Made by a program: the position numbers and the translations under genes
Shown: positions 53,481 to 61,536 of the stretch, in pieces
How positions within the stretch are numbered: the stretch's first letter is position 1
How the letters are laid out: each line of letters starts with the position of its first letter
The notes under the pieces: generated by a model
Told to the model about the DNA's origin: nothing
Database searches by the model: none
Seen by the model: only the letters and a program-made list of their open reading frames with translations
NCBI RefSeq assembly: GCF_016724845.1
Contig: NZ_CP068082.1
Span: 3,658,001-3,722,000 of the forward strand
Length of the DNA: 64,000 bases
DNA from: Sphingobacterium spiritivorum
GTDB taxonomy: Bacteria > Bacteroidota > Bacteroidia > Sphingobacteriales > Sphingobacteriaceae
Direction: 5' to 3'

Positions 53481-54653
53481 CTACAAATCAAATTCAACTT
53501 TTCTTTCTAAAGTGGATCCCATAAATGCGGAATTATCCTTTACGGAAGAAAAGGTATAAAAGGTCGGAGCGTCTCCGAACGGTCTGAATTTGTACGTCTT
53601 TTGTTTCACAATTTCGGTAAACAATTGCAATCTTCCTAATGAAGATTGGAGCAGTTGGCTGAATCTCCAGTCTTCAGGTGTTCCAAAAAAGAAGCATCTT
53701 ATGGTAGATTTGCTTAAAATATTGCGTTCAAATTCGGATAAACTATCAAAATCAGCTATAGCCTTATTCAGCATTGCCAATATTTCCTGTGACTGGTTGC
53801 CTTCAATAGTTACGAATCCATATCGGCCATAAGTAATGGAATTTATAAAAATAGGCATGCGTTCCGCTTGTAAAGCACTACTAAGTTCTCCTTCTAAGAA
53901 TTTCCAGCCCGATTTTGTTGTATCTATTTTTATGCTGTAATAATCTTGTCTGAAGAAAGCAAAAGTACCTTTTCCCGGGACAACGGCATTATCAGTGCCG
54001 AATTCCAGTAAGCCTACACCCGGCTTAAAGCTATCCCAATACATGTTAGATCGGTTAAAAAACACAGAATCTTTGACATCACTAAAGCTGGAGAAGAATC
54101 CGGTTTTAAGGGATACATCTCCTACATGCTGATCAATGGCTGGTTCTCCGATGTCTCTCAATGTGCCGGACTGAAACTGTTTGAGATCAGAATTTCGCAG
54201 TTCCATCTGTTTTCCTTCTGCGATCTTTACATTATTCTTTCCGACAATAATAACATCCTGTCTCAGAGGTAGAGTGTTGCCTGTAAGTGGTAATCCGGAA
54301 GAGAATACCCCTTCTTTGATAAATACGTTTCCATTAAATACACTGCCTGTATACAGGTCGGGATATGTTTTTAGGTCTGGGCCACCACCTGGTTCAAAAA
54401 CACCAAATTCCTTTATACTATTTGACCTTGAAACCTGAAAGCTTACTTTTGAACTGTCCTGATTCACCACCGGAGTTGATACGGAGTACCCTTTTTTTAT
54501 AAGATCATTTTTCAGCGAATCTACAATCTGTTTTTTTGAACGTACCTTCTGTTCAATTATTGTTGGTTTTTTGTCTTCAATAATATCTTTTTTACAAGAT
54601 ACCATAGCGCAGACAGTCAAAGACAAAAGTAGATAGGCGTGTAATTTCATCAT
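53481..54653 (-). CDS. CDC-like (thiol-activated cytolysin family) lipoprotein lacking domain 4
   Basis: A 390-residue lipoprotein (lipobox MVSC, Cys20). After a Lys-rich linker it carries cytolysin-type segments in order: YPDLYTGSVFNGNVFIKE (matching the CDC strand IYPGAL...), FINSITYGRYGFVTIEG (CDC motif SVAYGR-xx-x-KLET), IRCFFFGTPEDW, and near the end FGDAPTFYTFSSVKDNSAFM (CDC ISYTTSFLRDNxVA). It ends at ERKVEFDL, where the classical toxins continue into the membrane-binding domain 4 with its Trp-rich loop; that domain is absent. Related short CDC-like proteins of Bacteroidota act in two-component pore formation with a partner that binds the target. No long partner is seen nearby. Confidence 0.8.
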   Translation of the reverse strand: MMKLHAYLLLSLTVCAMVSCKKDIIEDKKPTIIEQKVRSKKQIVDSLKNDLIKKGYSVSTPVVNQDSSKVSFQVSRSNSIKEFGVFEPGGGPDLKTYPDLYTGSVFNGNVFIKEGVFSSGLPLTGNTLPLRQDVIIVGKNNVKIAEGKQMELRNSDLKQFQSGTLRDIGEPAIDQHVGDVSLKTGFFSSFSDVKDSVFFNRSNMYWDSFKPGVGLLEFGTDNAVVPGKGTFAFFRQDYYSIKIDTTKSGWKFLEGELSSALQAERMPIFINSITYGRYGFVTIEGNQSQEILAMLNKAIADFDSLSEFERNILSKSTIRCFFFGTPEDWRFSQLLQSSLGRLQLFTEIVKQKTYKFRPFGDAPTFYTFSSVKDNSAFMGSTLERKVEFDL

Positions 54654-54792
54654 AGTACAGATTATAATATGTATTTATTATAAAAATAGAATAAATAAAT
54701 TACATTTAAGGAATATTTGTTATGTTTTTTGATTAATAATTATTAAATAAGGTATAAGGTTGTTTATATTGTAACAAAGCCCTGAAAATAAA

Positions 54793-54821
54793 AATGCAGT
54801 GTCTGAACAGGACACTGCATT
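54793..54821 (-). terminator. Leftward terminator of the WG-repeat gene
   Basis: Stem AATGCAGTGTC / GACACTGCATT, 7-nt loop; the A-run on the left gives a T-run on the minus strand. It lies 74 bp after the stop at 54895. Confidence 0.85.
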
Positions 54822-54894
54822 GTAAGCTGCTACCTTTTGTTTAATTATACCGTCAACAGGTATAGTTAGCAATATGTTTTTTGCGGATAGACCT

Positions 54895-55536
54895 CTATTT
54901 TACTTCTTTTCCTGATTTGTCTAAATAGAACTTTCTTCCATTTTCGACAACTTCCGCTTTACCATTTTCGAAGCCTGATACATCTTCGTATTTTAAAGGA
55001 ATGATTTCTTTCCCGTTTTTGTTAATCAGTCCCCACTTATCATTCAGACTCACACGGGCATAGCCATTTTGAAAATCAGATGCCAGATCATACTTCAAAG
55101 GAATAACTTCCTTTCCTGTTTTATCTGCAAAACCAGTCTTATCATTTAATTCAACTTTGGCAAGACCATCGTAAAAACGAGGTATATTATCATATTTTAG
55201 CGGAATGATTTCTTTACCTTTCTTATCTATCGATCCCCATTTTCCATTACGTTCTACAGGTGCCGCTCCATCACTAAAACCCATGATATCATCATAGATA
55301 AGCGGTATTACTTCCTTTCCTTTTTCATTGATAAATCCCCATTTTCTATTAGCTTTTACACCATAGTAGCCATCTCCGGTATATCCTACCCCGTCATATT
55401 TAAATGGGGTGACAGCGTTTTCATCATCATCGAAGAATGCAATTTTATCATTCTCGTCTTTTAATGGGGTCAAATCCTGTGCAAATACTGACACACACAG
55501 GAGACCAAAGATCAGGGTTGTTGTTAGCTTTTTCAT
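54895..55536 (-). CDS. WG-repeat secreted protein
   Basis: A 213-residue exported protein (signal peptide MKKLTTTLIFGLLCVSVFAQ) made of about five to six WG repeats of roughly 27 residues, e.g. GKWGSIDKKGKEIIPLKYDNI, DKTGFADKTGKEVIPLKYD, DKWGLINKNGKEIIPLKYE. WG repeats probably make a beta-rich rod or propeller for binding, and they are common in Bacteroidota surface proteins. The gene is monocistronic with its own terminator. The ligand is unknown. Confidence 0.88.
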   Translation of the reverse strand: MKKLTTTLIFGLLCVSVFAQDLTPLKDENDKIAFFDDDENAVTPFKYDGVGYTGDGYYGVKANRKWGFINEKGKEVIPLIYDDIMGFSDGAAPVERNGKWGSIDKKGKEIIPLKYDNIPRFYDGLAKVELNDKTGFADKTGKEVIPLKYDLASDFQNGYARVSLNDKWGLINKNGKEIIPLKYEDVSGFENGKAEVVENGRKFYLDKSGKEVK

Positions 55537-55834
55537 AAGTTAATGGTTAACATGGAGATGGCTCACAGACTGACATCTCTTTATGACAAAGTTATAGGCA
55601 GGTGTGTTACTTTGCAATACGTCTAAAGGAGTATCTTTGCTGGCTGGAAATATAGTATTGCTTCAATTCCGGGCAAAGAATCCACTATATGTGAAATTAC
55701 ATTCTGACTAAGATTAAGCACGAAAACTTGATATCTCTTTTAATATTTTTTTAGGAAAACAGAAGGCCATTTTTAGATTGACACTAATTTTGAGATACAG
55801 TTTTCTTCACAATCTCTTCGTTCAAGCCGGGGTA

Positions 55835-56365
55835 TTAAGCATTATCAAAAAGATAATAAGTACTCATGTTGATATTTGATTCATTTTCAGCAAAGCAGAC
55901 TCTTATTCTGGAGACAACGGTCTCTTTATTTAATGATAGTTCATACCGCAAATCTTCAAATTGAAAGATTATTCTATCTACTTTATTCTGATCATATAGC
56001 GAATAATAAATACGAAGATTAGTAAAAGGAGCTAAATGTTGTTCTATATATGCAGCCTTTCCAAAATCCGAATCAAGAGGAATTTGTTTAACTAAAAAGT
56101 CGGTGTGCTGCGGATAATTATGCACATCTAAATCGATGTACGCTATTTGGGCAGGTGCTTTATTTGTCTCAGCAATAAAACCAATCATAATACCGCTGTC
56201 TTCCATCTCAATAGGGAATTCATCAATTTCATCATATTCATATTCAGACAAAAAATCGTTAATTTTGGTTTGAAATACTTTTTCAAATTCTTTATTGAAA
56301 TCTTTATTTCTTATATCCGTGCGAAACAACTTAGACGTTATCGGATTATCTCCTGTGGTTCTCAT
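55835..56365 (-). CDS. Uncharacterised protein, second of a coupled pair
   Basis: A 176-residue soluble acidic protein without signal peptide. Its ATG overlaps the stop of the upstream gene by 4 bp, indicating translational coupling. No family is recognised; segments IMIGFIAETNKAPAQIAYIDLDVHNYPQ and DRIIFQFEDLRYELSLN suggest an alpha/beta fold. Size, acidity and coupled arrangement are like those of immunity-type proteins of toxin systems, but no toxin is seen beside it. Start and frame are clear. Confidence 0.6.
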   Translation of the reverse strand: MRTTGDNPITSKLFRTDIRNKDFNKEFEKVFQTKINDFLSEYEYDEIDEFPIEMEDSGIMIGFIAETNKAPAQIAYIDLDVHNYPQHTDFLVKQIPLDSDFGKAAYIEQHLAPFTNLRIYYSLYDQNKVDRIIFQFEDLRYELSLNKETVVSRIRVCFAENESNINMSTYYLFDNA

Positions 56366-56757
56366 AATAAATTGTTTTCTCTTAGTGTATCATAAAAATC
56401 GCCGTCACTTTCCATTTTTTCGATGATTTTTCCCATGAGTTCTTTGAAACCCAACTTAGGGGATTCTTGTCCGAATACAGGATGAATAAAGAAATTCAGC
56501 TCCTGAGGGTTGTCTTTTATCCATTTTAGAAAAATCACCGAATCCACTTTGCTTAATGTTATTGGTAACTCGCAATGGCTCAGGTAGGCTTCCATATAAT
56601 ACTCGTCCTGCCACAATAGAAGTGTGCTACTCCCGTCATTACCAATAATTACCTGAAAAGTGTCTTCTGAAGTAATGGTAGTAAGAAAATTGCTTTCTCT
56701 TTTCGGGTAATTTGAATCCTGAATATTTTGCTTTTTCATTTCAACCCTTGTGTTCAT
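56362..56757 (-). CDS. Uncharacterised protein, first of a coupled pair
   Basis: A 131-residue soluble protein. The stretch FQVIIGNDGSSTLLLWQDEYYMEAYLSHCELPITLSKVDSVIFLKWIKDNPQELNFFIHPV resembles small DUF2750-type or immunity-type proteins, in which a tryptophan-rich strand pattern precedes a Pro-containing helix, but I am not sure. It overlaps the next gene by 4 bp. There is no signal peptide. The pair lies between a WG-repeat gene and a CPBP protease gene. Confidence 0.55.
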   Translation of the reverse strand: MNTRVEMKKQNIQDSNYPKRESNFLTTITSEDTFQVIIGNDGSSTLLLWQDEYYMEAYLSHCELPITLSKVDSVIFLKWIKDNPQELNFFIHPVFGQESPKLGFKELMGKIIEKMESDGDFYDTLRENNLL

Positions 56758-57151
56758 TTATTAATGATGAATAACTTTTGTTCAGCATAACCCGTATTTC
56801 TTTCATGTAAATTTATGATTTACTGAAAAAATAATAACAAATTGTTATAAGCAGGTTGTTTTCTCTTACATCTTTAATATGCTTGTTCTGCTAAATACTT
56901 ATATATGAAGATACAAAAAGGTTGTGAATTCAGATCATGCTGTGGTACAAACTTTATGAGGGACAAATCCGAAAGCGAGGTATAATAATGTTGTATTAAT
57001 GTATTCCATAGAATTGAAAAGGGTTAAACCAGATTAATTCTCTTCTTTTTAAGGAGATATCCCGTTTATCGGGAGAGAGGTTAAGAACCAATATTCTTAC
57101 ACTTCATTATAAAAAGGATAGCGGGTATCTAACCTGTCAATATCTTACCTC
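56758..57151. other. Non-coding spacer with REP-like copy C
   Basis: No coding frame. A shortened relative of the CT/GA-rich repeat lies at about 57035-57100 (CTTCTTTTTAAGGAGATATCCCG, then TCGGGAGAGAGGTTAAGAACC). The rest is AT-rich, with the leader of the coupled pair near its left end. Confidence 0.45.
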
Positions 57152-57958
57152 TTAGTTATACTCTCTGTTCTTTTGTGGTTTAAAGAATAGATAAATCACA
57201 CATAACCCCATTATCATTGCTGCTATATAGCCGATAAATGCAATTGTTTCAGTCTGTTGTTCGGTTCCTTTTTGTACTGTTTCGATTAAAAATCCGGTGT
57301 TACCCTTGAATCCCAATAGCCAATGTGTTAAGTTCCATGCAAAATGAATTCCGATGGAGAGTGCAATGTTTCCTGTTCTCAACGTCGAAAATCCAAACAG
57401 GATTGCGCCCAATCCAGATCCAACGAAGGCATTTACAACAGAATATCCACCAAAAAGATGTTCAATACTAAAAATAACTGTGACAATAATCATGGCAACT
57501 ACAGGTCCGGTAATTGTCTTTAATTTCCAAAGCATATACGTTCTGAAGGCAAGTTCTTCACGAAAAGCAACAAAAAGAAAGAGGGGGATATGTAGGACAA
57601 GAATATTAGGATTAAATGTTTGAGATCGGGTAAAAGCAACATTGCTGAAAGTGATGGTAATTACAGTCATCAGCAGTACCATAATAAGGCCTGTTCCAAA
57701 TCCGGATACAAACCGTACTACACTCTTTTTATCAAATCCTAACCCGTTTTTGGAAAGTACACTTTTATCACTTCGTACAAACCAGTAAATCAAAATAAAA
57801 GTAAATATGGATGCAGTGATTAAAGACAATAAATCCGGTAAGAAACTTTGCTTTGTAAGGGCGGAGGAGCCGATAAAGATGAGCAATGTGAAGAGATAAA
57901 AAATAATTACCTTCAGGTAGCCGGATACTTTCTTCATTTCTAATTGGTTATTTTGCAT
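57152..57958 (-). CDS. CPBP-family intramembrane metalloprotease
   Basis: A 268-residue protein with about eight membrane helices. The family motifs are FREELAFRTYMLWKL (EExxxR), SIEHLFGGY (second metal-binding His) and SIGIHFAWNLTHW (HxxxN type), which form the CAAX-like protease site in the membrane. In bacteria such proteins process peptides, give bacteriocin immunity or regulate signalling. The gene is monocistronic with no peptide precursor next to it, so the role is open. Confidence 0.87.
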   Translation of the reverse strand: MQNNQLEMKKVSGYLKVIIFYLFTLLIFIGSSALTKQSFLPDLLSLITASIFTFILIYWFVRSDKSVLSKNGLGFDKKSVVRFVSGFGTGLIMVLLMTVITITFSNVAFTRSQTFNPNILVLHIPLFLFVAFREELAFRTYMLWKLKTITGPVVAMIIVTVIFSIEHLFGGYSVVNAFVGSGLGAILFGFSTLRTGNIALSIGIHFAWNLTHWLLGFKGNTGFLIETVQKGTEQQTETIAFIGYIAAMIMGLCVIYLFFKPQKNREYN

Positions 57959-58032
57959 GAAGTTAGTGAATTACTTACTGAAAATAGTGGGTGCAATGCA
58001 GAAAAATAACCTTTCTCGAAAGATGAAGGTTT

Positions 58033-58050
58033 TGCGGAGAGGGCGGGATT
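58033..58050. repeat. 18-bp copy of the tRNA-Ser 3' end
   Basis: TGCGGAGAGGGCGGGATT is identical to 58210-58227, which is the 3' end of the tRNA-Ser gene, 177 bp away and in the same orientation. Duplicated tRNA 3' ends mark integration sites of mobile elements. No integrase remains here. Confidence 0.6.
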
Positions 58051-58168
58051 GATTTAGTCTCACCTGGCTCCAACACAATGCCCAAACCTTCCTTTTGATC
58101 TCGGATTCTCATCCCTTGATTGTTGCATGCTACGTAATATTCCTGCAAGACATAAGAATCGTGTATAC

Positions 58169-58203
58169 AAAAAAAGAGTCCAATTTGCATTGGACTCTTT
58201 TTA
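58169..58203. terminator. Terminator downstream of tRNA-Ser
   Basis: Stem AAAAAGAGTCCAAT / ATTGGACTCTTTTT with a 4-nt loop; 9 bp beyond the tRNA 3' end (leftward), inside the 18-bp repeat pair. Confidence 0.85.
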
Positions 58204-58210
58204 CTGTTGT

Positions 58211-58296
<86 letters not shown>

Positions 58297-58436
58297 GTTA
58301 GGAGCCACAAAATTAATATCTTCCGGCAATAAACCAAAACATTTCTGCATAATACGGATAAAAATGTAAAAGAAAAGATAACATTTGTGGCAACTTGTTA
58401 ATTATCACTACCTTTATTTTTGTTAAATCACATCAT

Positions 58437-60482
58437 ATGATTACCAAAAACAAATTATGGGCAGTATTGCCGGCACTGGCTGTGCTTGGCTCATGCCAAT
58501 CCAACAACAGTACGTCTACATCTGAAGAAGTAAGAACCAATTTTTTTGATGTCAGCGGTATGGACACAACGATTAGTCCGGGGGACAATTTCTTTCTGTA
58601 TGCCAATGGAGGGTGGCTTAAGAAAACCGAAATTCCTGCGTCAGAAACCGGTTGGGGCTCTTTTTATGTCCTGCAGGATGAGAATACGGCAAAACTGCAT
58701 CTTATCCTCGAAGAAGCCGCTAAAGCAAATAGCGCTAAAGGCTCAGATACACAAAAAGCCGGAGACTTTTACGCCAGCGGAATGGATACCGTGGCTATAG
58801 AGAAGTTGGGAACTAAACCTGTAGAACCTCTGATCAGCAAGATCAATGCGCTGAAAGATATGAATGAACTGATTGCATTCAGTGCAGATGGTTTTAAAGA
58901 AGGGAACGGTGATCTCTTTCACTTTTATGTAGCTTCGGATGACAGGATTTCCAATAAAAATGCTGCGACTTTCGTACAGGGCGGATTAAATCTTCCGCAG
59001 GCGAGCTATTATCTGGATAACGATGAGAAGTCAAAAAAAATACTGGAATCCTATAGAGCCTATATTGTGAAATTATTCACATTAAGTGGCGAAGAGAAAT
59101 CAGCTCAGCAGTATGCGGATAATATCATTAAGCTTGAGACAGCTATTGCTAAGTCTCATCTTACCCCTGTAGAGCTGAGAGATCCGGTAAAGAACTATAA
59201 CAAATTTGCTGTAGCTGTTTTTCAAAAACAGACTCCAAACCTCAACTGGCAGGATATTTTGTCCCGTCTGTTGATCAAAACAGACACATTGTTAGTTCAG
59301 CAGCCTAAGTATTACATAGCAATCAATACGTTGTTGAAGTCCGAACCTTTGGATGTCTGGAAGCAAAAGTTAAAATTAGACGCACTTAACGATGCGGCTA
59401 CAGCTTTACCGAAAAGCTTCAGAGATGCCAAATTTGATTTCTACGGTAAAGTACTCAACGGGCAGAAAGAGCAGAAGGAACGCTGGAAACTGATGGTAAG
59501 TGCGGCAGATGAAAGTCTGGGTGAAATCGTTGGTAAACTCTATGCGGAAAAGTATTTCAAAAAAGAAGCCAAAGAACGTATGATGACGCTTGTCGATAAT
59601 CTTCAGAAAGTCTACCGTACACGGATTGAAAAGCTGGATTGGATGACACCGGAAACCAAAAAGAAAGCTATAGAAAAGCTGGAAGCCTTTACAAAAAAGA
59701 TTGGGTATCCGGATAAATGGAAAGATTACAGTGACGTCGAGATAAACAAAGATACATACTATGCTAATCTGCAGTCTGCAGAACGCCATGCCTACAAGGA
59801 AATGGTAAATAAGATGGGTAAGCCTGTAGACAAGACAGAATGGTTGATGACTCCGCCTACGGTTAATGCCTATTACAATCCGCCTTACAATGAAATCGTG
59901 TTCCCGGCCGGAATTCTGCAATTTCCGTTCTTTGATTTCAATGCAGATGATGCCATCAATTACGGAGCCATCGGTGCAGTTATAGGTCATGAAATGACAC
60001 ATGGATTTGATGATCAGGGAAGGCAGTACGATAAAGACGGTAATCTGAATGACTGGTGGACCAAAGCCGATGCAGATCAGTTCAACGTAAAAGCCAAAAA
60101 AGTCGCTGATCTGTACAGTGGATTTACACTACTTGACAAGCAACATGTAAACGGTGAACTGACCCTGGGTGAAAATCTTGCTGACATCGGTGGTCTGAGT
60201 ATTGCGTTTGATGCTTTCAAATTGACCAAACAAGGACAAGCCACTGATAAAATAGATGGTTTTACACCAGATCAGCGCTTCTTTCTGGCATTTGCACAGG
60301 TGTGGCGCATTAAGACACGTGATGAGACTATGCGTCTCCGTCTGAAAATGGATCCCCATAGCCCTGAAGAATTCAGAGTTAATGGTCCGCTGTACAATAT
60401 GGAAGCTTTTTATAAAGCCTTTGATATACAGCCAAATGCCAAAAGCTATGTGTTGCCTGCAAACAGAGTAGGAGTGTGGTAG
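58437..60482 (+). CDS. M13 family zinc endopeptidase (neprilysin-like lipoprotein)
   Basis: A 681-residue lipoprotein (lipobox LGSC, Cys18) from ATG 58437. The N-terminal helical M13_N domain covers about 40-420, and the catalytic domain has VIGHEMTHGFD (His518, Glu519, His522) and GENLADIGG with Glu579 as third zinc ligand, about 57 residues on. The AxxxVW end is also typical. It degrades small peptides in the periplasm or at the outer surface. A possible promoter (TATTTTTG at 58415-58422) lies directly upstream. Confidence 0.95.
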   Translation: MITKNKLWAVLPALAVLGSCQSNNSTSTSEEVRTNFFDVSGMDTTISPGDNFFLYANGGWLKKTEIPASETGWGSFYVLQDENTAKLHLILEEAAKANSAKGSDTQKAGDFYASGMDTVAIEKLGTKPVEPLISKINALKDMNELIAFSADGFKEGNGDLFHFYVASDDRISNKNAATFVQGGLNLPQASYYLDNDEKSKKILESYRAYIVKLFTLSGEEKSAQQYADNIIKLETAIAKSHLTPVELRDPVKNYNKFAVAVFQKQTPNLNWQDILSRLLIKTDTLLVQQPKYYIAINTLLKSEPLDVWKQKLKLDALNDAATALPKSFRDAKFDFYGKVLNGQKEQKERWKLMVSAADESLGEIVGKLYAEKYFKKEAKERMMTLVDNLQKVYRTRIEKLDWMTPETKKKAIEKLEAFTKKIGYPDKWKDYSDVEINKDTYYANLQSAERHAYKEMVNKMGKPVDKTEWLMTPPTVNAYYNPPYNEIVFPAGILQFPFFDFNADDAINYGAIGAVIGHEMTHGFDDQGRQYDKDGNLNDWWTKADADQFNVKAKKVADLYSGFTLLDKQHVNGELTLGENLADIGGLSIAFDAFKLTKQGQATDKIDGFTPDQRFFLAFAQVWRIKTRDETMRLRLKMDPHSPEEFRVNGPLYNMEAFYKAFDIQPNAKSYVLPANRVGVW

Positions 60483-60502
60483 AGAAATTTTAATAAAAGA
60501 TG

Positions 60503-60533
60503 TTTGAATATTGGAAAAAAGTTTATACTTTTG
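60503..60533 (+). promoter_or_regulatory. Consensus promoter of rplU-rpmA
   Basis: TTTG (60503-60506), 19-bp spacer, TACTTTTG (60526-60533), an exact Bacteroidota housekeeping promoter, 38 bp before the rplU start. Confidence 0.88.
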
Positions 60534-60570
60534 CCCTTCATTAAATAGAAACATAAATAATTTATTAACA

Positions 60571-60882
60571 ATGTACGCAATAGTAAATATAGCAGGACAG
60601 CAATTCAAGGTTGTAAAAGACCAATATCTTTTTGTGCACCGTTTACAAGGAGATGAAGGCGCTAGTATTGAATTTGACAATGTATTGTTAGCAGAAAATG
60701 CAGGTAAATTCTCAATTGGTACGCCAAGTGTAGAAGGAGCTAAAGTTTCAGCTAAAATTTTGTCTCATTTGAAAGGTGAAAAAGTGATCGTTTTCAAGAA
60801 AAAACGCCGTAAAGGTTACAAAAAGAAAAACGGACACCGTCAGCAGTTCACTAAGATCTTGATCACAGATATTACATTATAA
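60571..60882 (+). CDS. rplU: 50S ribosomal protein L21
   Basis: A 103-residue ribosomal protein that binds 23S rRNA in the large subunit. Start MYAIVNIAGQQFKVVKDQY and the L21 signature KKKRRKGYKKKNGHRQQFTKILI near the C-terminus identify it. I chose the ATG at 60571, which fits the family start, and not the upstream alternative. The rpmA gene follows after 43 bp, the usual order. Confidence 0.98.
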   Translation: MYAIVNIAGQQFKVVKDQYLFVHRLQGDEGASIEFDNVLLAENAGKFSIGTPSVEGAKVSAKILSHLKGEKVIVFKKKRRKGYKKKNGHRQQFTKILITDITL

Positions 60883-60925
60883 TTGAATTTTTAATCAGAC
60901 ATTAGTCTTAAATTAAGATAAAGAA

Positions 60926-61192
60926 ATGGCACATAAAAAAGGTGCGGGTAGTTCGAAGAACGGCCGTGAGTCACATAGTAAACGTTTAGGTATCAAAATT
61001 TTTGGTGGTCAGGCTGCTATCGCTGGTAACATTATCGTTCGCCAACGCGGTACTCAACACAACCCTGATTTGAACGTAGGTATTGGTAGAGACCATACAT
61101 TGTTTGCTTTAGTTGATGGAAAAGTAGTTTTCCGTAAAAAAGCAAATAACAAATCTTATGTTTCTGTAATTCCTGCAGAAGAGAAAGCATAA
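60926..61192 (+). CDS. rpmA: 50S ribosomal protein L27
   Basis: An 88-residue ribosomal protein near the peptidyl transferase centre. The start [20 protein letters not shown] and the [10 protein letters not shown] signature ([15 protein letters not shown]) identify it. The N-terminus begins directly with MAHKKG, without the cleaved extension seen in Firmicutes. Co-transcribed with rplU; terminator 21 bp after the stop. Confidence 0.98.
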   Translation: MAHKKGAGSSKNGRESHSKRLGIKIFGGQAAIAGNIIVRQRGTQHNPDLNVGIGRDHTLFALVDGKVVFRKKANNKSYVSVIPAEEKA

Positions 61193-61212
61193 GGCTTCGC
61201 CTAAAATCATTA

Positions 61213-61247
61213 TAAAGCCTTTCGGGATTTCCGGAAGGCTTTTTTTG
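61213..61247 (+). terminator. Terminator of rplU-rpmA
   Basis: Stem AAAGCCTTTC / GGAAGGCTTT with inner GGGATTTCC and seven T. Confidence 0.9.
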
Positions 61248-61463
61248 TGCTTTCCCAACTATTGGAATAGACTACCGGTTATCTGCAAAGTACTTATAAC
61301 TGATATTTTGACTCAAAGCGTGCTGAAATACCTTATTCCATCATCATGTTGATAAGCTGGATTATTTTTACAAGGACAACGTCAACGTATGGCCTTTAGA
61401 GAACATCGCGATATACAACGTTTTCAAAGCTGAAGGCTGTGTGTTTAAAGGATTATATAAAAA

Positions 61464-61491
61464 AAGCAATAGTGTTATTACACTATTGCTT
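61464..61491. terminator. Bidirectional terminator
   Basis: Stem AAGCAATAGTG / CACTATTGCTT with a 6-nt loop; A-run on the left ends the leftward ABC transporter gene. The remaining 61248-61463 spacer shows nothing recognisable. Confidence 0.85.
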
Positions 61492-61536
61492 CTTAATCTT
61501 TTCAGCAATTGTTATTTATAAGGTTAAATAGTATAG

